IMG/VR virus record: IMGVR_UViG_3300033142_001753
Coordinates: 1 to 62,915 of that record
DNA from: a virus
DNA: 62,915 bases
Strand: one strand, 5' to 3'
The first letter of the stretch is position 1, and each line of letters begins with the position of its first letter. Shown here one piece after another: positions 31,074 to 39,913 of the stretch. Made by a program: the position numbers and the translations under genes. The notes below the pieces were generated by a model. That model ran no database searches. It saw nothing but the letters and a program-made list of their open reading frames with translations, and was not told the origin of the DNA.

Positions 31074-33293
31074 TTAAATTAAGTTTTGCCAAGATCCGTT
31101 TTCATAGGCCTGAAATTTTTTTAAAGTTGAATCATAAAGTACCATCCCATTTAAGGCAGTTAACGCATTTTTTTGAGTTGTTGTCATCACTGTAAGATGC
31201 AAAGCCCCTGTTGTTGAGACCAAGTCTAATATGGCAGAGATGGCAGGTGACGTTCCAATCCCAACCTGGCCAGTACTTAACATAGTAATTATGTCCGTAT
31301 TGCTAATACCAAATCTTAGTTTTTCTCCTAATGTCCCATTGTTATATCGTATGTAGCCAGCATCTTGATCCGTTTTATCCCCAAGATCAATGCCGGCTAC
31401 CCCATTTATACCGGAAATTACCGCTAGAATAGAGTTCAAGTCACTCGTTCCATCATTTACAAATGCACCTACACGATCAGGACTAAGATTAGTTGTTCCA
31501 GAATATGATGCTGAAATTTGCATTTTTATAATTGGCTCCGTCGTCCCAATGCCAACATTTCCATCAGCATCAACACTCAAAGCAGGATCAGGGTCTCCGT
31601 CACTCGCCACAAGCTCACTGTGTCTATGCAAGGCGTTAGCCACCGAGTTATCAGTTAAGGTATCAAGCTGAGCCCCAGTAGCAGAAGTGTCACTGTGACT
31701 CACTATGCTATGCAATTCATTATGATGGTCATTAGCCGAAACATCTACCAAACTGTCATGAGACAGGCCGAGGCCGTCAATATCGATTTTCGTCTGATCG
31801 GCGGTGGCTCCGGCCTCTATCCCAGATATATCGATCCCGTCTACTGTTCCGCTGACAGCTATATTGCCACCGACATCTAATATCTCGGTAGGGATACCAC
31901 TCCCTATCTTCCACTTGCCATCACTCCAGATAGAGCCCCTTCGAGTATTCCCTTGCCAGAAACCTATCTCTCCAGATACCGCAGATAGGTGTAATCCTCC
32001 GGTCAAGTTTCCATCGGATTCTAACAATGCCGAATCTGTCTTGTACTGAAAACTCGTTAAATGTCCACCACTCAGGGCACTAAGGGACACACTACCGCCG
32101 TCAGACTGCGCCCTAAAAGCAGCCTTGGCCGCCAAACCATTTGTACCATTATCGACTACCAGGTTTGTTATGTCGTTTTGGTCCTTTACTATATCCCTGG
32201 TACCATCAACCAGGATATATTGATCGTTAGCTAAAAATCCTGCCAGGTTTGTGTGTTCAGCCGCTGTAAGATGGTAATACTCAGCCAGGGTCCCACCCTG
32301 CAAGCCTCCAAGGTTGTTATGCTCAGATGCAGCTACTGCCGTGAAGTGAGAATCCGTTACCATCTGTATCAAGGAGAAACTGCCACCAAGCTTAGGAGCT
32401 ACTATTTTTCCGATAAGAAGGCCGAAGTAGCTCAAATGATCTGGGTGCGATGGTTCGCCTGCTGCTTCTGCCTCTGCTAAGGTATAAGAATCTCTGCCAT
32501 AAAGGGCATAAACGTGATTATCTTCTATGTGTTTGTAGATCCAGAAATTACCATACTTATTGTTCCCTATATCACCGAGGCCTCCATCACCGTCGTCATA
32601 GTGGGCTGTATCTATCGTATTTGATGCTACACCCTCGGTCCAGCCTCCACCACCACCAGCCCGATAAATAGGAACAAAGGTTACTGCCGCTGAATTATAG
32701 GAGGATAGCTCAAATCTATTTATCCCTGCATACGCTATCCCTTCGGTCATCGTGAAGTTGTCCACACCTGAATAGGCTATGGTTGAGCCACTCTGAAGCT
32801 CCACGTCTCGCACTGCCCTGGCCCTTTCGTGTAGCTTCTCAACTCCGTCCTGTAATCTATGACCACTACTTAGATAATGGACAACACCCCCTCCATCCCT
32901 CATGACTCTCCCGATAGGGATATTTCTTTTATCAGTATCGTAGGGGTTATCTACCCCTATGCTTATGGTAGGTGTGCCATCACCATAATTAAGAATTACC
33001 CTATAAATGGTCTCCGCTAACGTTATCTCCTGGCTGTCCTGCTCGGCCAGGGATACCGCAACAAGATCCCCGGTAGAACTGTCGGCTGATCTAAGCATGG
33101 CAGTGAGTGTTGCAACCTTGAAGGTGTTGGCAGCAGTTCCTAGAGATATCTCCCCGCCGGATATTATCATAGGAGAATCTGCGGCACTTGATACATCTCT
33201 CAAGGACGACAGTTCAGTATCTATCTGAGCGTGAGTATTGGCACCTATATCTGCAAGCTCTAAATGACTATCTATTATTCTAATTGCTGTCAT
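31074..33293 (-). CDS. Tail fiber-like protein, 739 aa
   Basis: Repeated glycine, serine, threonine and aspartate-rich strands, with fiber-type signatures: DSHLELADIGANTHAQIDTE at the N-terminus, several HH.E.. and HRHSEL segments, and VGIGTTEP / VGIGTSPA near the C-terminus, as in phage fibers that end in an LNGMVLYDSTLKKFQAYENG cap. The last motif often forms the trimer tip. Probably the host-recognition fiber. The end abuts small coiled-coil genes and the start overlaps the 115-aa gene by 4 bases. Confidence 0.75.
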   Translation of the reverse strand: MTAIRIIDSHLELADIGANTHAQIDTELSSLRDVSSAADSPMIISGGEISLGTAANTFKVATLTAMLRSADSSTGDLVAVSLAEQDSQEITLAETIYRVILNYGDGTPTISIGVDNPYDTDKRNIPIGRVMRDGGGVVHYLSSGHRLQDGVEKLHERARAVRDVELQSGSTIAYSGVDNFTMTEGIAYAGINRFELSSYNSAAVTFVPIYRAGGGGGWTEGVASNTIDTAHYDDGDGGLGDIGNNKYGNFWIYKHIEDNHVYALYGRDSYTLAEAEAAGEPSHPDHLSYFGLLIGKIVAPKLGGSFSLIQMVTDSHFTAVAASEHNNLGGLQGGTLAEYYHLTAAEHTNLAGFLANDQYILVDGTRDIVKDQNDITNLVVDNGTNGLAAKAAFRAQSDGGSVSLSALSGGHLTSFQYKTDSALLESDGNLTGGLHLSAVSGEIGFWQGNTRRGSIWSDGKWKIGSGIPTEILDVGGNIAVSGTVDGIDISGIEAGATADQTKIDIDGLGLSHDSLVDVSANDHHNELHSIVSHSDTSATGAQLDTLTDNSVANALHRHSELVASDGDPDPALSVDADGNVGIGTTEPIIKMQISASYSGTTNLSPDRVGAFVNDGTSDLNSILAVISGINGVAGIDLGDKTDQDAGYIRYNNGTLGEKLRFGISNTDIITMLSTGQVGIGTSPAISAILDLVSTTGALHLTVMTTTQKNALTALNGMVLYDSTLKKFQAYENGSWQNLI

Positions 33294-33637
33294 TTTGTTA
33301 CAGCCTCAATTTCTGTTATAAGACCGTCCTGGCCTCTCTTCACGATAAACTTGTAATCCCTTTGCTCCGATACAGGAGCAGGCTCTATTTTTATTTCACT
33401 AATCGAATTTATGAGTCTATTAATGATAGGGGTATAATCTTTCCCAGTGTCCGCCCGCAAAGCATCCTTTATGCCGTCCACACTCTCAGAAAGGTTCGTT
33501 ATAGCCTCGACCTGTTTAGATCGCATAGCGGCCATATTCTGGTTATGTATAGCCTTTTTACTGTCAGGAGTCAACTCCCAGCCTTTACCTTTCAGCTTAT
33601 TTAAATCTTTTTTGGAGATAGTCTTCATATCAGGCAT
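33290..33637 (-). CDS. Fiber-operon hypothetical protein, 115 aa
   Basis: Lys/Asp-rich helical protein with SVDGIKDALRADTGKDYTPI and a C-terminal strand pair (RDYKFIVKRGQDGLITEIEA), which looks like a small conserved phage protein often beside fibers. Overlaps both neighbours (13 and 4 bases). Confidence 0.55.
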   Translation of the reverse strand: MPDMKTISKKDLNKLKGKGWELTPDSKKAIHNQNMAAMRSKQVEAITNLSESVDGIKDALRADTGKDYTPIINRLINSISEIKIEPAPVSEQRDYKFIVKRGQDGLITEIEAVTK

Positions 33638-36600
33638 TCCAGAAATTTGTTCATTTTGTCAAGCTCTTCTTTTGTTTCTCTCAGTGCTACTCCTGCGTCC
33701 TTTGTTACTGTAACGGTCTCACCCGTTTCAGAGACCATCATTTTCATTTCGTACTTTACGCCGGCCTTCTTCTTGGAAGAGAGGAGGGAAGATATTGGGT
33801 CTTCGACTTCCGGCTTGGCCTCGACCGGCTTGGCTATCTTTTCCTCAAGCTCCTCTACAGTATATTCATTGATTCCACGATTCCTGCGGAAACTCTCTGG
33901 CAACTTATCCCACAATTCTTTTTTGTCGGCATCTGCTTTCTCTAATCTATACCACTCCGCAGGATATCTTTCTTTTACTTTATCGAGTTCTCCCTCTTCG
34001 ATCTTCTCTCCGGTTTCTTCAAAATATCGTTTTACGAGATCAATCTGGCTAACAGCCTCAGTGGCTCTGGCCTCCGTCACTTCCGGTTTTTCTTCGGCTA
34101 CCTCCGGTTTTTCTTCGGCTACCTCCGGTTTCTCTTCGGCTACCTCCGGTTTCTCTTCGGCTACCTCCGGTTTCTCTTCGGCTACCTCCGGTTTCTCTTC
34201 GGCTACTTCCGGTTTCTCTTCGGCTACTTCCGGTTTCTCTTCGGCTACTTCCGGTTTCTCTTCGGCTACTTCCGGTTTCTCTTTTTGCCCGGCCCTCCAA
34301 GTCTCAAGTTCGGCCAGGGTCTCTTTATCGAGAGCTTCCTTCTCACTCCAATTTTCTATGAACTCTGCGAATCCCTCATCTTCTTTAAGTCCTTCCAGGT
34401 CTGGATTTTCGTTTTCAACTTCGTTGCGAGTGCTTTCTTCAATCTCTTTTGCGCGTTTTTCATCAAGCCTCCTTATCTCTGATTGTGCAGCTAAATATTC
34501 CTGCTCCTCAGCCTCTGCTCTATCAAATTCCTTCTTTTGTTCTTCAACTTCAACTCTTGCAGCAATATCGATTAACCTCTGCGCTCTCGGCTTGCCTTCT
34601 TTTTGAGCGAAGATATCATTTTGTAGGGTTTCCATGAAATCTTCAGGCTTTGATATCCAACCTTCATCAACTGCCAAGTTAGCCATCTCATCAAAGGGTG
34701 TACCCTTCTTACTCACTAAGCCGACCACTCCAGATTCTTTGCTATGCAAGGCCCTTTGCTCGCCGAGTAATGTTTTATCACCGATGCCTCCCATGGCACG
34801 AACCCAGGAAAGCAGGCTTCCTTTCTCCTCTTTTTTTACTCCACGATCTGGGGCCTCGCCTTTTCCTTTGATATTTATAATCTGGAACCCACCTTTTACT
34901 GCTACTACTTTATGGGTTGCAAGTGATACACCTTTATCTTTGAACTTATCAGACTTTAGGGCATTCTCGGCCCCTGCCCTTGTGCGCCATGGCATGTCGC
35001 CTTTTACGGTTTTACGTAAAATAGGCTTATATTCAACTTCAAGATCTTCTGGAGCCTGCTCGCCAGCTACATAATCTTGGCCCTTCAGATATGTAAGGTC
35101 TCTGGGCCGAACTTTGATTTCAGGTTTCGGTTCAACAAGCTCAAACCCCTGACCAGGTGGCAAGGCTTCCATGCCTTTGAGAGATTTCGCAAGCTCAGGA
35201 CTAAAAGCTTGTTGTACCTCTTCTTCAACTTGTACCGCTATAAGAGTATTTAGGCCGCTCCTGAGACCTGGATATTTTTCTTTAAATCCTTCAATATCTT
35301 CTTTTGTGAAAATATCACCGGCCACGCCCTGGCGTATGAAATCAAGGGCATTATCCTCAGTGAAAGGCTGGCCGTCTAACTCTCCGGTTGTGAGACCATT
35401 TTCTATCGCTTCAGACAATCCATCTTTAACGATCTCTGTTTTTGCATATACCCTCGCAGTCTCTATATCGTCCCTTAATTCTGGATATTCTTTTGATATT
35501 TTTTCCAAATCTGTATCATTAAATAGCTGGCCTTTGTAACCATCTATAACTGAGGATATAGCCAGTTCAGGATCTTTGCCTTCTTTATACTTTGCTGTTA
35601 TATTATTAAGAATATTTTCCTTAAGTTTGTCAACATCATCTTTATCCTTGAATGCCCTAGCACCCAGACCCTGGACAACTCCGGGGACAGAAAAGGAGAC
35701 AAGCTCTACCCCAAGTTGTTCTATCGTCGGTAAACTATACTCCTGTACACCTATACCAGCACGGAGAACTTCCCCTAACCGCTCCTCTGCCATCTCATTC
35801 AGGACCCCATGGTATCCCATTTTTCTGAAAGCAGAGATAGCCTTATTGGGTGCCTTGCTGGGGTTTGCTTTTATGAAAGCAGAGAGTAAGCCACTCTTGA
35901 TTACAGCATTTTTGGCTTCTTTCCCAAGTATGCCAAAAAAACCGCCGCTATGCTCGGATACAGTCTCAGCCCACTGGTCGCCTAATGATTTTAAGGTAGC
36001 CGGTAAAAGATCCTCCCCCTCGCCTGCTATCAATACTCCCAAATCACCCCTCTCCGATTCAGACAATCTGAGTTTCGGAAGTGATCTCTCTATGGTCCCC
36101 TTTACTATCCTCGGCCCACCCATAAAGGGTGTCTGCAGGGTAGCCCCGGTCACGCCACCTGCTATCTTAATACCGACTTTACCAACTTTTTTCTTTAATA
36201 ATTCTTCACCTGTTTTACCTAGATATTTCTTGATAGCACCTGTCGCAGCCTTTGTCCCTATCTTCCTACCAGCAGCATATATTCCGCCTGTTGCAAGAAA
36301 TTCCCCCATAAAGGCAGGCATTGCGGTAACTACATCAAGAACTTTGTATCCGAAGGTGGTATCTTTATTTGCTTCTTGAACAAATTCAAGGAGGTCTGCC
36401 CTTTCTTCATCTGTAGCTTCCCCTTTGTCTAATCTATGGGCAGCAGATGCAATATGAGCTATGTCCTTAACTTCTTTCGCACCGGATACAAAAGGTATAA
36501 AGGGTACAATACCCTCTTTTTTTACCTCCCTCCACTTTTCCATAAAACCAAATTTCTTCGGTTTGCTGATATCAGGTACAGGTTTTTCAGCAGAGATACC

Positions 36601-36789
36601 GGGGGTAGATAAAGTTTTTTTACCAGTCTCTATTTCCTTTACACCAGTATCTAGGCGGTCACTCAACCAATTAGTTGAGGGGGGTGGCGTTCCTCTGCTA
36701 TCGGGAACATCGCTTCCCTTGTATCCGGTAGCTTCGATCTCCGATACTCCCCTATCTAATCTGCTTAATATGTCTTGAGATATTGGCAT
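33625..36789 (-). CDS. Large ejection-type protein with EKPEVAE repeats, 1054 aa
   Basis: The N-terminal motif RLDRGVSEIEA recurs as RLDTGVKEIET. Residues ~100-230 are mostly hydrophobic/glycine helices (AAGRKIGTKAATGAIKKYLG), possible membrane-active parts. A WRTRAGAENALKSDKFKDKG segment lies near 600. The repeats EEKPEVA occupy ~836-905. It probably travels in the capsid with the 2201-aa protein; nothing shows a catalytic site. Adjacent to the 310-aa and 676-aa proteins, which look like further core components. Confidence 0.6.
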   Translation of the reverse strand: MPISQDILSRLDRGVSEIEATGYKGSDVPDSRGTPPPSTNWLSDRLDTGVKEIETGKKTLSTPGISAEKPVPDISKPKKFGFMEKWREVKKEGIVPFIPFVSGAKEVKDIAHIASAAHRLDKGEATDEERADLLEFVQEANKDTTFGYKVLDVVTAMPAFMGEFLATGGIYAAGRKIGTKAATGAIKKYLGKTGEELLKKKVGKVGIKIAGGVTGATLQTPFMGGPRIVKGTIERSLPKLRLSESERGDLGVLIAGEGEDLLPATLKSLGDQWAETVSEHSGGFFGILGKEAKNAVIKSGLLSAFIKANPSKAPNKAISAFRKMGYHGVLNEMAEERLGEVLRAGIGVQEYSLPTIEQLGVELVSFSVPGVVQGLGARAFKDKDDVDKLKENILNNITAKYKEGKDPELAISSVIDGYKGQLFNDTDLEKISKEYPELRDDIETARVYAKTEIVKDGLSEAIENGLTTGELDGQPFTEDNALDFIRQGVAGDIFTKEDIEGFKEKYPGLRSGLNTLIAVQVEEEVQQAFSPELAKSLKGMEALPPGQGFELVEPKPEIKVRPRDLTYLKGQDYVAGEQAPEDLEVEYKPILRKTVKGDMPWRTRAGAENALKSDKFKDKGVSLATHKVVAVKGGFQIINIKGKGEAPDRGVKKEEKGSLLSWVRAMGGIGDKTLLGEQRALHSKESGVVGLVSKKGTPFDEMANLAVDEGWISKPEDFMETLQNDIFAQKEGKPRAQRLIDIAARVEVEEQKKEFDRAEAEEQEYLAAQSEIRRLDEKRAKEIEESTRNEVENENPDLEGLKEDEGFAEFIENWSEKEALDKETLAELETWRAGQKEKPEVAEEKPEVAEEKPEVAEEKPEVAEEKPEVAEEKPEVAEEKPEVAEEKPEVAEEKPEVAEEKPEVTEARATEAVSQIDLVKRYFEETGEKIEEGELDKVKERYPAEWYRLEKADADKKELWDKLPESFRRNRGINEYTVEELEEKIAKPVEAKPEVEDPISSLLSSKKKAGVKYEMKMMVSETGETVTVTKDAGVALRETKEELDKMNKFLECLI
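34079..34282 (-). repeat. 21-bp tandem repeats, 10 copies (EEKPEVA)
   Basis: Ten nearly identical 21-base units encode a Glu/Pro-rich linker in the 1054-aa protein. The opposite strand therefore also opens a long serine-rich frame, which I reject as a shadow. Copy number probably varies. Confidence 0.95.
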
Positions 36790-36843
36790 CTTTTCTCCTA
36801 CTATTTTACTACATATAACACTCTTATGCTACTATCTAACCTG

Positions 36844-37776
36844 CTACAGCTCCATTCTCAACGTTTTTGCGAGAGCCAAGAATTGATCCTTGTGATTTTT
36901 TTGTAACCAATCCAGATATGGGCCACTCTCAGCCTTCGACATTTTCATAACTTTTTCGGCAGGAAGCACATCTTTGTATATTTTGTCCTTTCCTAACCCC
37001 CCTTCTGTAGCATCACTTGGAGGTTTATGAAATTTTACGTTCCCCTTTGGATCAACTGTGTATGGATATTTTTCAAAATCTTTTTCATATGTCCCTGTTT
37101 TATACTCGGGTTGTTCTAATACTAAACTTGCCCTAGCCTGACGGCCCTTTTCTCTTTCTAGTTCTATGCCCCTGGCACCCTCTCTTCCTTCTCTTTGTCT
37201 CCTAGCAAAGGCACTCCCTTGCAAAACATTGTATTGCTCACCAGTATAACCAAAGGCCCTGCCTTTCTCGGCAGCCTCAGCTAATGGTAAGGGAGTATAT
37301 GTTTCCTTTTCAGGTCTTTCTTTAGCGAAGCTGAAACTACCAACATTAGAAAATCTATCAGTTCTGGCAGGGTCTTGAACCGCTGTAGCCCCTGGTTCAC
37401 CAATTCTACTGGGCACATTGGTATAAAGAGGAGCCCTAGGCCTTGTTGCGCTGCTTTTCTTAGAAGGCAATTTTCCTGCAGGTTTGCTTACAGCAGCAGG
37501 CTTTACCGAAGGTGCTGAAATCTTTTTTGTTTTTTTCTTCTCATCTAGACCCCACGCACGCTTGAAAGCTTTTACATTTTCTCCCATAACTCTCGGAGTC
37601 TTTACACCAGTAACATATTCGGTGGCGACGCTAACCGGATCATATATAGTAGATCCAGCTACTCCTAGGGCTGTACCGGCCATTTTACCGGCTCTCCCTA
37701 TATCCTTAACTAATTGGGGAGTTTCCCAATTAGAAACCAAGCTTTCTCTTATTTTTCTTCCTAAATTAGTCGGCAT
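36844..37776 (-). CDS. Virion core hypothetical protein, 310 aa
   Basis: Basic linker with alanine, proline and lysine stretches (KKTKKISAPSVKPAAVSKPA), then charged helix and a C-terminal SGPYLDWLQKNHKDQF. No known domain. Next to the 676- and 1054-aa proteins, so probably a capsid-internal or tail-adaptor component. Confidence 0.5.
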   Translation of the reverse strand: MPTNLGRKIRESLVSNWETPQLVKDIGRAGKMAGTALGVAGSTIYDPVSVATEYVTGVKTPRVMGENVKAFKRAWGLDEKKKTKKISAPSVKPAAVSKPAGKLPSKKSSATRPRAPLYTNVPSRIGEPGATAVQDPARTDRFSNVGSFSFAKERPEKETYTPLPLAEAAEKGRAFGYTGEQYNVLQGSAFARRQREGREGARGIELEREKGRQARASLVLEQPEYKTGTYEKDFEKYPYTVDPKGNVKFHKPPSDATEGGLGKDKIYKDVLPAEKVMKMSKAESGPYLDWLQKNHKDQFLALAKTLRMEL

Positions 37777-37782
37777 AATATT

Positions 37783-39813
37783 TTACTCCTCTGGCGCTGG
37801 CGCTGGCGCTGGCGCTGGCGCTGGCGCTGGCGCTGGCGCTGTTGATATCTCTTCATATGGGTGGGATTCAGATATTGACTCACCATGATTCCACGATTCA
37901 CCCTCACTCACATTCTGCCCAAAGCCGAGTGAAGCATTGGCATTAATGGCATTCATCGCAGATGCTGCGAGTTGAGCACCTACATCCATTATACCCTTAG
38001 TTCCTACAATCTGTAACTCTTTGACAGCCTTGAAGCCGCCCAGGGCAGCCTGAGACTTGGCTATAGCTTCATCAAGCTGGAGGCGAGCATCGCTTACAAA
38101 TACATCCATCTGTTTAATTTGTGCAGCCCATTGTGTACCATAAGCCGTTGTTTCTGCGGAGTAAGCCGTTGCTTCTGCTCTAAAAGCATCTAATAATTTT
38201 GTATTTCCAGCATCTATTGCATTAACTTCAGTACTATAACCATCTAATTGAGCTCTATATTGTTCCGTTTTTTCTTGATTTAATTTTAAATCTAAATCAG
38301 AAACTTTATAATCAATCTCAGCCCCAACTTTGACATTTTCAATTTTGAGCATATGTGCCCTGACTTGTTCTGAATAAATCAAAGCTTCTGTATGAGAACC
38401 CTCTAACTCAAGACCATATGATACAAACTTTGATTTGTCAGCCTCTATCCTGGCAATATAAGCTTCTACCAGTGCTCTAAAGTTTTCTATTTTTATTTTC
38501 TCAACGGCAGCCTTTGTTTTTGCTGCGTCCATTGCTGTAGCATATATTTCCCAAATTGTCTTATACGCTTTTACACTCTCTGCATATCTAGCAACAACAT
38601 TTTTTTCTACATCCGCCTTTACACCACAGGCCTCAACCTGTGTCTTATATATATTGGCCTCGGTAAGAGATGCCCTAACCTCCGATTCATATATTGCACC
38701 CCTTGCTTGGTAAAGCTGGACCTCGGCATTAAATTTATTTATCTCAGCATTAAATATCTCGATCCCTATTGTTGCAATAACTTTGGAAGCATCAAGTAAC
38801 CTCGTAGCCTGCTGATTAAAGAAATCCCTGAGCATTCCCTCAAGCCTTACACCCTGCTCAATCATAAAATGAGTATTGGTCTGAGCAAGCTGGGCCTGGT
38901 CGATAGTTATCTTCGAGTTGATCTCAGTATTATTCCTGGATATCTCCCTTGCGGCCTCGGCCAGGCGCCCGGCCATTGCACCTACCGGTAAGGTGAACCC
39001 CCGAGCCTCAAAGTAATCTTCGACCTCATGGTATAGCCTCTGGTTTTCTGTCTCCTGCCTAGCTAAGGCCCTATCATAAAGCTCCTCTTCAACCAATGCT
39101 CCAAGGCCAGTGCCACCGTTTCTGATATCATTTAGGACTTTTGCAAGCAGATCGGCCCATATATCAGAGCTATAATCAGCCTCAGTGTATGAAAAATTCT
39201 CTGGCATACCCGGTATCCATGTTGGTGTCAAGCCTTTGTCAAAGGGGTCTATGCTAATATTCAGGGCTGGAGGAAAGATAACAGGGTCAGGTTCTCTCGG
39301 GGGAACTGGTTTCTTATCATCCGGCTCAGATGGATAATCTATAGTCTCTAAAGGGTCTGGATCACTCGGAGCGGTTATCGAGTCATGCTCAGGGGCTACC
39401 GCTGTGACTCTTGGTGCTATTTCATTAAAAGAAGGAATGTCCTCTGCTGTAATAGGGGTTACATCAACCCATATGGGATCAGGGGTATCATTTGTTGGGA
39501 TTTCGGTAAATAAATCAGTGATATCTCCAAGATCTGGTGGGAGTTCAAATTCTTTATGCTCAATACCAGAATCATGTACATCAGCCATCGCGCCCGGGGG
39601 GGGATCAGAGCCAAACAGAGAACCAGGCTCAAGATCATTGAGAAAACGATCCAAATCATTAATAAAATCCTGAGAATTATCAAAGGCAGTCTGGGCAAAC
39701 TCTTCGCACTTATCGAATCTATTTTCGACCTGAGTCGGTATATTTGTGTCTGGAGTAGTAAAAGTTCTCTTTTCTTTTGATGCCCATTCTTCGGTTGGAA
39801 CCCATGTACTCAT
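37783..39813 (-). CDS. Long helical virion protein, 676 aa, with (AP)8 tail
   Basis: Residues ~1-210 are acidic and proline-rich, probably extended. Residues ~215-640 form continuous helix with alanine and short repeats around YxxxxxxxA, like phage core or tail-tube-associated rods. The sequence ends (AP)8-EE. I see no enzyme motif. By place it resembles ejection or internal core proteins of short-tailed phages. Confidence 0.55.
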   Translation of the reverse strand: MSTWVPTEEWASKEKRTFTTPDTNIPTQVENRFDKCEEFAQTAFDNSQDFINDLDRFLNDLEPGSLFGSDPPPGAMADVHDSGIEHKEFELPPDLGDITDLFTEIPTNDTPDPIWVDVTPITAEDIPSFNEIAPRVTAVAPEHDSITAPSDPDPLETIDYPSEPDDKKPVPPREPDPVIFPPALNISIDPFDKGLTPTWIPGMPENFSYTEADYSSDIWADLLAKVLNDIRNGGTGLGALVEEELYDRALARQETENQRLYHEVEDYFEARGFTLPVGAMAGRLAEAAREISRNNTEINSKITIDQAQLAQTNTHFMIEQGVRLEGMLRDFFNQQATRLLDASKVIATIGIEIFNAEINKFNAEVQLYQARGAIYESEVRASLTEANIYKTQVEACGVKADVEKNVVARYAESVKAYKTIWEIYATAMDAAKTKAAVEKIKIENFRALVEAYIARIEADKSKFVSYGLELEGSHTEALIYSEQVRAHMLKIENVKVGAEIDYKVSDLDLKLNQEKTEQYRAQLDGYSTEVNAIDAGNTKLLDAFRAEATAYSAETTAYGTQWAAQIKQMDVFVSDARLQLDEAIAKSQAALGGFKAVKELQIVGTKGIMDVGAQLAASAMNAINANASLGFGQNVSEGESWNHGESISESHPYEEISTAPAPAPAPAPAPAPAPEE
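37793..37840 (-). repeat. 6-bp microsatellite, 8 copies (Ala-Pro)
   Basis: Eight perfect GGCGCT units on the plus strand encode the (AP)8 tail of the 676-aa protein. Slippage here would change tail length without shifting frame. Confidence 0.97.
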
Positions 39814-39913
39814 AATTATTTTTTCACCTCTTTTATCATATTCGGTCGTTCATAAAGATACACCAACAACTGATCGTTTGATCCATCTATATAATGACCG
39901 TTTATTAATTTCT

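Noticed and set aside
33647-34606. 319-codon plus-strand frame, serine-rich
   Set aside because: Antisense shadow of the EKPEVAE repeats; opposite to the operon and of low complexity.
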